Shown here in pieces: positions 8,831 to 17,211 of a DNA stretch of 56,869 nt; positions within the stretch are counted from its first letter, which is position 1; every line of letters starts with the position of its first letter. This DNA is from Microbacterium sp. SS28. GTDB taxonomy: Bacteria; Actinomycetota; Actinomycetes; Actinomycetales; Microbacteriaceae. Position numbers and translations under genes: made by a program. The stretch spans positions 1-56,869 of the forward strand of contig NZ_JAKWJP010000009.1 of assembly GCF_022761035.1 (NCBI RefSeq), in the 5' to 3' direction. The notes under the pieces are model-generated. The model was not told the origin of the DNA, searched no databases, and worked only from the letters and a program-made list of their open reading frames with translations.

Positions 8831-8952
8831 GGGGCGGGAGGCGGGCGCGATTCTCCGGGCCCCCGTTCAACGGGAAGGATGCTCCGGAGCAGCAGCCGGC
8901 GGACGGAGACTGGGCGACAGCATCCCGAACCGCCCGTCGAAGGAGACGAACC

Positions 8953-10140
8953 ATGACCGCCACCGTCCGCACTCGCGTCGCGATCATCGGCGCCGGCCCC
9001 GCGGGCCTGCTGCTCTCGCACCTGCTGGCGGGCGCCGGCATCGAGTCGATCGTCATCGACCAGCGCTCGCGCGAAGAGATCGAGACGACGATCCGCGCCG
9101 GCATCCTCGAGGAGGGCACCGTCGAGGTGCTCTCGTCGTCGGGCGCTTCGGACCGCGTCCTGACGGTGGGCAACCGTCACGAGGGCATCGAGCTGCGCTT
9201 CTCGGGCGAGGGCCACCGCATCGACTTCGCGGCGCTCGTGGGCCGCGGCGTCTACCTCTACCCGCAGCACGAGGCGCTCAAGGACCTCATCTCGGCGCGG
9301 CTCGCCGCCGGGCAGGACCTGCGCTTCGGCGTCACGGCGCAGCGCGTCGAAGGCGCCGAGACCGACCGACCGACCGTCTTCGCCACCGGCGCCGAGGGTC
9401 AGCCGCTCGCGATCGAGGCCGAGTTCGTCGTGGGCGCGGACGGCTCGCGCAGCGTCGCCCGCGCCGCCGTCACGGGAGCCTCGACCGGCGGCTACTTCCG
9501 CGAGTACCCCTTCGCGTGGTTCGGCATCCTGTGCGAGGCGCCGCCGAGCTCGGACGAGCTGATCTACAGCAACTCCGAGAACGGCTTCGCGCTCATCAGC
9601 CAGCGCAGCCCCACCGTGCAGCGCATGTACTTCCAGTGCGACCCCGAGACCGACCCCAGCGTCTACAGCGAGGCGCAGCTGTGGGACGAGCTGCAGAAGC
9701 GCGTGCCCGGCACCACGCTGCACGAGGGCCGCATCTTCCAGCGCGACGTCCTGCGGTTCCGCAGCTTCGTCGCCCATGAGCTGCTGCGCGGGCGCGTCGC
9801 GCTGATCGGCGACGCCGCCCACACCGTCCCCCCGACGGGCGCGAAGGGCATGAACCTCGCCGTCGCCGACGTGCTCGTGCTGGAAAAGGCCCTGCGCGCG
9901 CTGCTCCTCGAGGACGACTCGCGCCCGCTCGAGGCCTTCCCCGAGAAGGCGCTGCACCGCATCTGGAAGGCGCAGCACTTCTCGTGGTGGATGACGAGCA
10001 TGCTCCACGTGGCACCCGATGCCTCGAACTTCGACCGGCGGCGCCAGCTCGGCGAGCTGCGCTCCGTCGTCGAATCCGAGGCGGGTCGCACGTTCCTCGC
10101 GGAGGCGTACACGGGCTGGCCGCTGGAGGGTCTCCAGTAG
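8953..10140 (+). CDS. pobA: 4-hydroxybenzoate 3-monooxygenase
   Basis: FAD-dependent hydroxylase that converts 4-hydroxybenzoate to protocatechuate, feeding the pca operon. The 395 residues match the usual PobA length (about 394). Visible motifs are the N-terminal FAD fold VAIIGAGPAGLLLSHLL, the DG motif VVGADGSRS, and the GD motif LIGDAAHTVPPTGAKG. The start is ATG 8953 with AGGAG at 8941-8945, seven bases before it. It is preceded by the long inverted repeat and followed after 12 bases by purU. Confidence 0.95.
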   Translation: MTATVRTRVAIIGAGPAGLLLSHLLAGAGIESIVIDQRSREEIETTIRAGILEEGTVEVLSSSGASDRVLTVGNRHEGIELRFSGEGHRIDFAALVGRGVYLYPQHEALKDLISARLAAGQDLRFGVTAQRVEGAETDRPTVFATGAEGQPLAIEAEFVVGADGSRSVARAAVTGASTGGYFREYPFAWFGILCEAPPSSDELIYSNSENGFALISQRSPTVQRMYFQCDPETDPSVYSEAQLWDELQKRVPGTTLHEGRIFQRDVLRFRSFVAHELLRGRVALIGDAAHTVPPTGAKGMNLAVADVLVLEKALRALLLEDDSRPLEAFPEKALHRIWKAQHFSWWMTSMLHVAPDASNFDRRRQLGELRSVVESEAGRTFLAEAYTGWPLEGLQ

Positions 10141-10152
10141 GCTCTACTCCCG

Positions 10153-11025
10153 ATGAGCCTGCAGAACGAGACGCTTCGCGACCACGCCTGCCTGATCGTG
10201 CACGGGCCCGATCAGCCGGGCCTCGTCGCGGCCGTCACGGCGCTCGTGACCCGCAACAAGGGCAACATCGTCTCGCTCGACCAGTACTCGGACGACCCCG
10301 AGGGCGGGAGCTTCTTCCAGCGCGTCGTGTTCCACCGCGCCGATCTGAAAGCGGCGCTTCCGGATGTCGAAGCCGACATCGCCACGACGCTCGAGCCCTA
10401 CGGCATGCAGTGGCGGATCACCGACCAGTCGATCCCCAAGCGCATGGCGATCCTCGCCTCGACGAGCGACCACTGCCTGCTCGATCTGCTCTGGCGTCAC
10501 CGTCGCGGCGACCTGCCTGTCACGATCCCCATGGTCGTCTCGAACCACACGAGCACCGCCGACGACGTGCGCTCGTTCGGCGTCCCGTTCTTCCACGTGC
10601 CTTCGCAGGGGGCCGACAAGACCGAGGCCGAAGCCCGCATCATCGAGCTGCTCAAGGGCAACGTCGACTTCATCGTGCTCGCCCGCTACATGCAGATCCT
10701 CTCGAGCGACTTCCTCGCGCAGGTGGGCGTGCCCGTCATCAACATCCACCACTCCTTCCTGCCGGCGTTCATCGGCGCGGCGCCCTACCGCAAGGCGAAG
10801 GAGCGCGGCGTCAAGCTCATCGGCGCGACGTCGCACTACGTGACCGACGACCTCGACGAGGGTCCGATCATCGAGCAGGATGTCGTGCGCGTGACGCACG
10901 CCGACACCGCCGCCGACCTGCAGCGGCGCGGCGCCGACGTCGAACGCGCCGTGCTGTCGCGCGCCGTGCTGTGGCACGCGCAGGACCGCGTCATCCGTCA
11001 CGGAAACCACACGATCGTCTTCTGA
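10153..11025 (+). CDS. purU: Formyltetrahydrofolate deformylase
   Basis: Hydrolyses 10-formyltetrahydrofolate to formate and tetrahydrofolate, balancing the one-carbon pool. The 290-residue protein has an N-terminal ACT domain (about 10-90, HGPDQPGLVAAVTALV) and a formyltransferase-fold domain with NIHHSFLPAF (catalytic Asn and His) and SHYVTDDLDEGPIIEQ (catalytic Asp). It begins 12 bases after pobA. A TAGGCT box sits nine bases upstream, so it may have its own promoter as well as read-through. The link to pobA could reflect one-carbon units released from methoxylated aromatic acids; that is inference. Confidence 0.95.
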   Translation: MSLQNETLRDHACLIVHGPDQPGLVAAVTALVTRNKGNIVSLDQYSDDPEGGSFFQRVVFHRADLKAALPDVEADIATTLEPYGMQWRITDQSIPKRMAILASTSDHCLLDLLWRHRRGDLPVTIPMVVSNHTSTADDVRSFGVPFFHVPSQGADKTEAEARIIELLKGNVDFIVLARYMQILSSDFLAQVGVPVINIHHSFLPAFIGAAPYRKAKERGVKLIGATSHYVTDDLDEGPIIEQDVVRVTHADTAADLQRRGADVERAVLSRAVLWHAQDRVIRHGNHTIVF

Positions 11026-11056
11026 CGGATGCCGGGGGTCGGCCCCGCCGCACTCG

Positions 11057-11403
11057 GGCTGAATCCCGGCCGCGTCCGACGCTCGCACCCGACAACGACT
11101 CACCCCACCCGACCCCGCCCGCCGGATTCAGGGTGAATCCGCGCCGCATCCGACGCCCGCACCCGACAACGACGCACCCCACCCGACCCCGCCCGCCGGA
11201 CTCGGGGTGAATCCGCGCCGCATCCGATGCCCACACCCGACAACGACGCACCCCACCCGACCCCGCCCGCCGCACTCGGGGTGAATCCGCGCCGCATCCG
11301 ACGCCCACACCCGACAACGACCCACCCCACCCGACCCCGCCCGCCGCACTCGGGGTGAATCCGCGCCGCATCCGACGCCCGCACCCGACAACGACTCACC
11401 CCA
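11057..11403. repeat. 74-bp-period tandem array, locus A
   Basis: The 434 bases between purU and the next gene are filled mainly by a tandem array. The landmark GGGTGA starts at 11131, 11205, 11279 and 11353, an exact 74-bp period, with a degenerate unit before. Each unit has a 50-bp core beginning GGGTGAATCC, with GCCGCAT at core positions 13-19, CGACA near 34-38, and ending in CACCCC, then a 24-bp spacer. Core ends are partly complementary (GGGTG/CACCC), so each unit could fold. It shares its layout with loci B, C and D in this window. I see no coding signal in it. Confidence 0.9.
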
Positions 11404-11459
11404 ACACCGTCCCACCCGCGCCCGTAGACCCGGCCCCCACGCGGGCGTACCCTCCAGGC

Positions 11460-11954
11460 ATGGCCAGCCCTCGCCGGCTGCGGATGCACAAGGGGACGAT
11501 CGTACTCGTCGCCTGCTGCATCGGCTTGCTCCTGATCGTGCCGATCGTCTGGCTCCTCCTGCCTCTGACGATGCTGCAGACCGCGGAGCAGGCGCAGGCC
11601 GAGGTCACCTCGCAGGTCGACGAGGTCGTCGCGACGATCGACCCGGAGGACGTCCGCTCCGACGAGCAGACCGCCACCGAGATGCCCTGCCCGACCGACG
11701 AGGGGGTTCGCGCGGTCCAGCTGCGGCGCGTCCTCGTCGTCGATGACACCTTCGATGTGGGCGGATGGCCCCAGGAACTGCGCGACCGCTTCCGCTCCTC
11801 GGACGGCTGGCACGTCACCGTGCACACACTGGGCGGTTCGGTCGTCATCTCGCTGCGAGGATCCGACCTCGCGCTCGTCACGGTCACGGCGGACGAGACG
11901 GATGACGGCAGCGAGCTCACGATGACAGCGTGGTCGTCCTGCACGGCGAACTAG
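11460..11954 (+). CDS. Small membrane-anchored protein of unknown function
   Basis: I do not recognise this 164-residue protein. It has one strongly hydrophobic segment (about residues 14-36) after a basic start (SPRRLRMHK), so it should be anchored with its C-terminal part outside. The rest is acidic and ends with a beta-rich region containing GGSVVISLRGSDLALVTVTAD. Two cysteines (in MPCPTDEG and WSSCTAN) could pair outside the cell. ATG 11460 is supported by TACCCT (11448-11453) exactly six bases upstream, a leaderless promoter. It follows repeat array A and is convergent with the next gene. Confidence 0.75.
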   Translation: MASPRRLRMHKGTIVLVACCIGLLLIVPIVWLLLPLTMLQTAEQAQAEVTSQVDEVVATIDPEDVRSDEQTATEMPCPTDEGVRAVQLRRVLVVDDTFDVGGWPQELRDRFRSSDGWHVTVHTLGGSVVISLRGSDLALVTVTADETDDGSELTMTAWSSCTAN

Positions 11955-11975
11955 CGCCGCGCTGCCCGGCCGGCG

Positions 11976-12923
11976 TCAGAACACGTACTCCATGAGGTCG
12001 ACGCCGAGCGTGCGGAAGGCGTCGTGTGCGCGCAGGCGATGCGCGACCGTCAGGTCGTCGAAGCACACGATGAGGGCGTACGACACGCCGGCCCGCGGCC
12101 CCGCGATGACGCCCGCCTCGACGCGGACGCCGGCGTCCCGTCCGGTCTTGTTGATGAACAGCAGCCCGTGCTCGTCGTTCTCGTGCGCGAAGGGATCGAG
12201 CCCCGTCGCGGAGGCCACGAGTGAGAGGTCGTGATTGAGGCTCAGCCACTCCGCGACCTGCGCGCTGACGCTCGGCGACACGGCCTGCGCGTTGACGAGC
12301 GCCGCGAACACCTCGGCGAGCTCGCGCGCCGAGCCGAGTGCGAAGTGCGGAGCGTCATCCGGGCCCCGTTCGTCGCGGAAGGCGTCGAGGAGCGCAGCGC
12401 GCGACAGGCCGAGCTGCTCGATCCGCGCCCGCACCGCCTCGAGGCCGACGCGCGCGATGAGCGCATTGGCGGCGCTCGCGTCGCCCGTCGCGGCCGTCAG
12501 GACCGCGAGGTCGCACAGCGGCAGGGCCGGCGCCTTGAGGTGCTGCCACACGCCGCCGACCGAGACACGGTCGACGGAGGACCGCTCGATGATCTCGTAC
12601 GGGTCGAGTGTCGTCGCCTCGAAGCCCGCCGCGACCTCGATCAGGAGCGGCACGACGCCGAGCCCCGCGATCGGCAGCGTCACGAAATCGTCGCCCGACA
12701 GCACGGCGGTGCCGCGGTCGAGGTCGTTGACGCGCACCGAGACGCGGGCGCCGTAGCCCGCGAGCTCGTCGAGCGACTTGAGTGTCGACGCGAAGGAGCG
12801 ACGACCGATCGCGGCTCGCCTCGGGAGTCTGCGGCTGCTGCGCCGCGACCCTCGGAGAGCTTCGACCGCCGGCCCCTGGGGGGAAGGGCCCGCCGTGTCG
12901 AACGGCTCAGAAGAGGTGCCCAC
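11976..12923 (-). CDS. Beta-lactamase-fold (serine hydrolase) protein, catalytic motifs degraded
   Basis: The 315-residue protein aligns in layout with class A beta-lactamase-type serine hydrolases: VSVRVNDLDRGTAVLSGDDF (61-80), the S-x-x-K region, the SDN region, and a KTG box (259-261, INKTGRDAGV). The S-x-x-K tetrad reads G87-L-G-V90 in PIAGLGVVPLL, so both catalytic Ser and Lys are gone, and the SDN motif reads GDA (147-149). KTG alone is intact. It has no signal peptide; the N-terminus is Arg-rich and flexible. It is probably a non-catalytic, cytoplasmic, ligand-binding relative. GTG 12923 is chosen for AAAGGA about ten bases upstream; ATG 12992 is possible. Confidence 0.75.
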   Translation of the reverse strand: MGTSSEPFDTAGPSPQGPAVEALRGSRRSSRRLPRRAAIGRRSFASTLKSLDELAGYGARVSVRVNDLDRGTAVLSGDDFVTLPIAGLGVVPLLIEVAAGFEATTLDPYEIIERSSVDRVSVGGVWQHLKAPALPLCDLAVLTAATGDASAANALIARVGLEAVRARIEQLGLSRAALLDAFRDERGPDDAPHFALGSARELAEVFAALVNAQAVSPSVSAQVAEWLSLNHDLSLVASATGLDPFAHENDEHGLLFINKTGRDAGVRVEAGVIAGPRAGVSYALIVCFDDLTVAHRLRAHDAFRTLGVDLMEYVF

Positions 12924-13041
12924 GTGGGCGATTCCTTTCGGGGTGCTCGGGTGCGTGGAAAGGCTGCGCCCGGAGGCGCGAGTGACGTGCATCGTGCTGC
13001 TGCTGTTCGGTTGTGGGGTGCTGGAACGGGTTTTGCGTCAT

Positions 13042-13073
13042 CGCGCCGCCCGAACGGGAACCCGGGCGGCGCG
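13042..13073 (-). terminator. Stem-loop terminator after the M13 peptidase gene
   Basis: A perfect 11-bp GC stem (13042-13052 with 13063-13073) and a 10-base loop lie 8 bases beyond the stop of the leftward peptidase gene. On that strand AAAACCC follows and there is no T-run, so it resembles the tail-less terminators common in GC-rich actinobacteria. Confidence 0.6.
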
Positions 13074-13081
13074 TTCGCACA

Positions 13082-15046
13082 TCACCAGATGGTGACGCGC
13101 TCTTCCTCCGGAAGCCAGAGGGCGTCCGCTTCCGTGACGCCGAATGCGTCGTAGAACGCATCGATGTTGCGGACGATCTGATTGCAGCGGAATTCGTTGG
13201 GAGAGTGCGGGTCGATCGTCAGCAGGCGGATGGTCTCGGCATCCCGGCCCTTCTGCTGCCAGATCTGCGCCCAGCTCAGAAGGAGGCGCTGGATGCCGGT
13301 GTACCCGTCGATCTCGGGCGCCTCGGCGCCGTCGAGCGACAGCTCGTACGCCTTGAGCGCGATGCCGAGCCCGCCGAGGTCGCCGATGTTCTCGCCGATC
13401 GTGAGCGCGCCGTTGACCTTGTACTCGTCGGCAAGGCCCTGCGGGGTGAGGGCGCTGTACTGCGCGATGAGGTTCGACGTGCGCTCCTCGAAGGCGGCGC
13501 GGTCCGCGTCGGTCCACCAGTCGCGCAGCGACCCGTCGCCGTCGAAGCGGCTGCCCTGGTCGTCGAACCCGTGGCCGATCTCGTGGCCGATGACGGCTCC
13601 GATTCCGCCATAGTTCGCCGCGGCATCCCGATCGGCTTCGAAGAAGGGATGCTGCAGGATCGCCGCGGGGAACACGATCTCGTTCATGAGCGGGTTGTAG
13701 TACGCGTTGACCGTCTGCGGCGTCATGTACCACTCGTCGCGGTCGATGGGCTTGCCGACCTTGTCGAGCTGGCGGTCGTGCTCGAGCACGTGCGAGCGGG
13801 CGACGTTGCCGACGAGGTCGGCGGGGTCGATCTCGAGGCCCGAGTAGTCCTTCCACTTGACCGGGTACCCGATCTTGGGCGTGAAGGCGTCGAGCTTGGC
13901 GTGGGCGCGCTCGCGCGTCTCGGGGCTCATCCACTCGAGCTCGGCGATCGAGCGGCGGTACGCCTCGATGAGGTTCGCGACGAGCTCGTCCATCGCCTCC
14001 TTGGCCGCGGGCGGGAAGTGGCGCTCGACGTAGACGCGGCCGATCGCCTCGCCCATCGCGGCCTCGGCGAGGCCGACGCCGCGCTTCCAGCGGTCGCGGA
14101 TGACGGGGACGCCCGTGAGCTGTGTGCCGTAGAACGCGAAGTTCTCGTCGACGAACGCGTCGGTCAGGAAGGGGGCCGCGGCGTGGACGACCGAGAAGCG
14201 CAGCCACGCCTTCCAGTCCTCGAGGCGATCCTCGACCAGGAGTGCGCCGAGTCCCTCGAGGAAGCTCGGCTGGTACACCACGACCTCGGCGAACGCCTCG
14301 GGGTGCCCCGGTGCGACGCCGTCGAGCCACGGCTGCAGGTCGACCCCGACGAGCTCGAGCACCTCGGCCCACGTCTTGAGGTTGTACGTCGCCACGGCGT
14401 CGCGGCTGCGCACGTTGTCCCAGTGGTGGCTCGCGAGCTCGGTCTCGAGCGACGTGATGCGGTCGGCGGCGGCACTCGCGTCGGCGATGCCGGCGAGCTC
14501 CAGCATCCGCTCGATGTGCTGGCGGAAGACGATCCGCGTCTCGCCGAAGTTCTCGAGCCGGTAGTACGACTCGTCGGGCAGCGACAGGCCGCCCTGCACG
14601 AGGAAGGGGAGGTAGCGCGTCGGGTTGCCGGGGTCGGGCTCGACGTAGAGCGGGACCATGCCGCCCAGGCCTTCGCGCTCGAACTCTCCGACCGTGCGGA
14701 GCAGCTGGGGGATCGAGTCGATCGCATCGACGCGCGCGAGACGGTCGGTCAGCGAGCCGGCGCCCAGCTCGGCGATGCGCTCCGTGTCCATGAAGCTCGT
14801 GTAGAGGTCGCCGATCTTGCGCGACTCGGTGCCGGCCTCGGCACCCTGCGACTCTTCGACGATCGCGCGGACGTCCTTCTCGGCCTGCTCGGCGATGAGA
14901 TGGAAAGAGCCCCAGCGGGCCTTGTCGTCGGGGATCTCGGTTCGCTCGAGCCACGCGCCGTTCACGTGGCGGAAGAGGTCATCCTGCGGTCGGATCTCAG
15001 GGCTCAGTTCATCGAGCGTGAGACCAGAGCGGGGGGTCTCGGTCAT
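13082..15046 (-). CDS. M13-family zinc metalloendopeptidase (PepO-like)
   Basis: Neprilysin-family peptidase of 654 residues, the normal size for bacterial soluble PepO proteins. The zinc site is visible as VIGHEIGHGFDDQG (HExxH) with the third ligand in NGALTIGENIGDLGG (ENxxD). The substrate-binding NAYYNP motif and a C-terminal Trp are also present. There is no signal peptide or membrane segment, so it should act in the cytoplasm on peptides. The start ATG 15046 has TATCCT (15058-15053) six bases upstream, a leaderless promoter. It is divergent from the MATE exporter gene. Confidence 0.92.
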   Translation of the reverse strand: MTETPRSGLTLDELSPEIRPQDDLFRHVNGAWLERTEIPDDKARWGSFHLIAEQAEKDVRAIVEESQGAEAGTESRKIGDLYTSFMDTERIAELGAGSLTDRLARVDAIDSIPQLLRTVGEFEREGLGGMVPLYVEPDPGNPTRYLPFLVQGGLSLPDESYYRLENFGETRIVFRQHIERMLELAGIADASAAADRITSLETELASHHWDNVRSRDAVATYNLKTWAEVLELVGVDLQPWLDGVAPGHPEAFAEVVVYQPSFLEGLGALLVEDRLEDWKAWLRFSVVHAAAPFLTDAFVDENFAFYGTQLTGVPVIRDRWKRGVGLAEAAMGEAIGRVYVERHFPPAAKEAMDELVANLIEAYRRSIAELEWMSPETRERAHAKLDAFTPKIGYPVKWKDYSGLEIDPADLVGNVARSHVLEHDRQLDKVGKPIDRDEWYMTPQTVNAYYNPLMNEIVFPAAILQHPFFEADRDAAANYGGIGAVIGHEIGHGFDDQGSRFDGDGSLRDWWTDADRAAFEERTSNLIAQYSALTPQGLADEYKVNGALTIGENIGDLGGLGIALKAYELSLDGAEAPEIDGYTGIQRLLLSWAQIWQQKGRDAETIRLLTIDPHSPNEFRCNQIVRNIDAFYDAFGVTEADALWLPEEERVTIW

Positions 15047-15158
15047 TGGTACAGGATATGTGGTCCGAGCTCTGTTCATGAGATCGCGGGGCGGTCCCCG
15101 CGAGGACTCGCTCGCGCTCGTCGGCGGCTGCGCCGCGCCCCCGCCGTAGGCTCGTGTG

Positions 15159-16478
15159 ATGGCCGCCGAGACCCTGAACCGCGACATCCTGCGGCTCGCC
15201 GTGCCGGCGCTGGGCGCACTCGTCGCCGAGCCCCTCTTCCTCATCGTCGACGCGGCCCTCGTGGGGCACCTCGGCGTCGAGCCGCTCGCGGGCCTGGGCA
15301 TCGCCTCGGCGGTGCTGCAGACGATCGTCGGGCTCATGGTCTTCCTCGCGTACTCGACGACGCCGGCGGTCGCGCGCCGCTTCGGCGCGGGCGATCCGAC
15401 CAAGGCCGTGTCGGTCGGGATCGACGGCATGTGGCTCGCCCTCGGACTCGGCGCGCTGCTCGCGCTGGGCGGGTTCCTCGCGACGCCGTTCCTCGTCGGA
15501 CTGTTCGGCGCGACGCCCGAGGTCGCGACACAGGCCGAGGCCTACCTCGGCGTCTCGATGTGGGGCCTGCCCGCGATGCTCGTCGTCTTCGCCGCGACGG
15601 GCTTGCTGCGCGGCCTGCAGGACACCGTGACGCCGCTGTGGATCGCGGGGCTCGGCTTCGCCGCGAACGCGCTGCTGAACTGGTTCTTCATCTACGGGCT
15701 CGGCTGGGGCATCTCGGGCTCGGCGTTCGGCACTGTGCTCGCGCAGTGGGGCATGGTCGGCGCCTACGTCCTGGTGGTGGGCCGCCTCGCGCGCGTCCAC
15801 GACGCATCCGTCCGCCCGCATCGCGAAGGTGTGCGGGGGTCCGCGCGGTCGGGCGGCTGGCTGTTCCTGCGGACCGTCTCGCTGCGCATCGCGCTGCTCG
15901 CGACCGTCGTCGTGGCGACGACCCTCGGCACGGAGGAGCTCGCGGGCTGGCAGGTGGCCTTCACGATCTTCTCGACGGCGGCCTTCGCGCTCGACGCACT
16001 CGCGATCGCGGCGCAGGCGCTCATCGGCAAGGGTCTCGGCGCCGAGGACTCCCCGCTCGTGCATCGCGTGCTCGGCCGCACCGTCGCGTGGGGTGTGTGG
16101 TTCGGGGTCGTGGTCGGCGGCATCATCGCGGCGCTCTCGGGAGTGATGGGACTGATCTTCACGGGGGATGCCGCGATCGCCGCCCTCGTCCAGCCGGCGC
16201 TGCTCGTGCTCGCGGTGGCCCAGCCGATCTGCGGCGTCGTCTTCGTGCTCGACGGCGTGCTGATCGGCGCGGGCGACGGCCGCTACCTCGCGATCGCGGG
16301 AGGCCTCAACCTCATCCCGTTCCTGCCCGCGCTCGTCGTGCTCTCGTGGCTGCAGCCCACGGGCGCCGCGGGCCTCGCGTGGCTGTCGGTCGCGTTCTTC
16401 GGCGTCTACATGCTCGCGCGGCTCGCGACGCTCGGCTGGCGCGTCCGCGGCGCCGCCTGGATGACCGCCGGGGCCTGA
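15159..16478 (+). CDS. MATE-family efflux transporter (DinF-like)
   Basis: Cation-coupled multidrug and toxin exporter with 439 residues and about 12 predicted membrane helices arranged as two pseudo-repeats. It opens with LNRDILRLAVPALGALVAEP and continues with LVGHLGVEPLAGLGIASAV, the classic MATE start. DinF-type members are the most similar. ATG 15159 is preferred over GTG 15156 because TAGGCT (15147-15152) stands exactly six bases before it, and no ribosome site is present. It is divergent from the M13 peptidase gene. Its stop is 4 bases from the stop of the convergent methyltransferase gene. Confidence 0.9.
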   Translation: MAAETLNRDILRLAVPALGALVAEPLFLIVDAALVGHLGVEPLAGLGIASAVLQTIVGLMVFLAYSTTPAVARRFGAGDPTKAVSVGIDGMWLALGLGALLALGGFLATPFLVGLFGATPEVATQAEAYLGVSMWGLPAMLVVFAATGLLRGLQDTVTPLWIAGLGFAANALLNWFFIYGLGWGISGSAFGTVLAQWGMVGAYVLVVGRLARVHDASVRPHREGVRGSARSGGWLFLRTVSLRIALLATVVVATTLGTEELAGWQVAFTIFSTAAFALDALAIAAQALIGKGLGAEDSPLVHRVLGRTVAWGVWFGVVVGGIIAALSGVMGLIFTGDAAIAALVQPALLVLAVAQPICGVVFVLDGVLIGAGDGRYLAIAGGLNLIPFLPALVVLSWLQPTGAAGLAWLSVAFFGVYMLARLATLGWRVRGAAWMTAGA

Positions 16479-16482
16479 CCCC

Positions 16483-17133
16483 TCACGCCCAGCGGCGGCA
16501 CCACTCGTACATCACCACGGCGGCCGCGGCGCTCGCGTTGATCGAGCGGGTGGAGCCGTACTGCGTGATCTCGAGGGTTCCGGATGCCGCGGCGAGCGCC
16601 TCGGGCGAGAGCCCCGGCCCTTCCTGCCCGAAGAGCAGGACGCAGTGCTCGGGCAGCTCGGCGCGGTCGACCGCCACGGATCCCTCGACGTTGTCGATCG
16701 CGAGGATCGGCAGGCCCGCGGCATCCGCCCACGCGGCGAAGGCCGCGACGTCCTCGTGGTGCCGCACGTGCTGGTACCGGTCGGTGACCATTGCGCCGCG
16801 GCGGTTCCATCGGCGCTTGCCGACGATGTGCACCTCGGCGGCGAGAAACGCGTTGGCGCTGCGCACGATCGACCCGATGTTCATGTCGTGCTGCCAGTTC
16901 TCGATCGCGACGTGGAACGGATGCCGCCTGCCGTCGAGGTCGGCGACGATGGCGTCCATCGACCAGTAGCGGAACTCGTCCACGACGTTGCGCCGATCGC
17001 CGTGGGTGAGCAGGTCGGGGTCGTACCGAGGATCGTCCGGCCACTCGTCCGGGCCGCCCGGCCACGGTCCGACGCCGTACGGCAGTTCGGGCTCGGCGTG
17101 CCGCTCGGGGTGCGTCTCGGGCTCGTCGGTCAC
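16483..17133 (-). CDS. SpoU-type (TrmH/SPOUT) RNA 2'-O-methyltransferase
   Basis: SAM-dependent methyltransferase acting on ribose 2'-OH of tRNA or rRNA. The 216-residue protein has the three SpoU motifs in order: NIGSIVRSANAF, LLFGQEGPGLSPE and QYGSTRSINASAAAAVVMYEW (last one continues past the knot), which together form the trefoil-knot SAM site. An N-terminal acidic/Pro-rich segment of about 60 residues precedes the fold. The exact RNA target cannot be told from sequence. GTG 17133 is chosen because TACCCT (17145-17140) is six bases upstream. The gene is divergent from mntH. Confidence 0.88.
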   Translation of the reverse strand: MTDEPETHPERHAEPELPYGVGPWPGGPDEWPDDPRYDPDLLTHGDRRNVVDEFRYWSMDAIVADLDGRRHPFHVAIENWQHDMNIGSIVRSANAFLAAEVHIVGKRRWNRRGAMVTDRYQHVRHHEDVAAFAAWADAAGLPILAIDNVEGSVAVDRAELPEHCVLLFGQEGPGLSPEALAAASGTLEITQYGSTRSINASAAAAVVMYEWCRRWA

Positions 17134-17166
17134 CGGCCCAGGGTAGTCCGTCGCACACTTCAACGC

Positions 17167-17211
17167 TTTCGGCATCCCGAAATCTGAGATAGGTTTTCGG
17201 TATGCCGAAAA
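17167..17211. promoter_or_regulatory. Twin MntR-type palindromes over the mntH promoter and start
   Basis: Two related palindromes precede mntH: TTTCGGCATCCCGAAA (17167-17182) and TTTTCGGTATGCCGAAAA (17194-17211), centres 28 bp apart. The second contains the mntH start codon. Between and within them lies a -10 box TAGGTT (17190-17195) six bases before ATG, with the first palindrome at the -35 position. The arrangement is what a DtxR-family repressor would need to block initiation. The neighbouring mntR gene encodes such a protein, so metal-dependent autoregulation of this locus is a strong inference. Confidence 0.8.

Noticed and set aside
12907..13041. A 44-codon minus-strand frame (MTQNPFQHP...) between the M13 gene and the serine-hydrolase-like gene
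   Set aside because: It has no ribosome site or -10 box, begins just after a terminator stem and overlaps the next gene start in another frame. Gln/His-rich composition does not resemble neighbours.
13013..16969. An open frame of more than 1300 codons on the plus strand across the M13 peptidase and MATE region
   Set aside because: It is antisense to, or out of frame with, genes that have clear family motifs. Long open frames are expected in GC-rich DNA, and its translation is repetitive Arg/Ala-rich.
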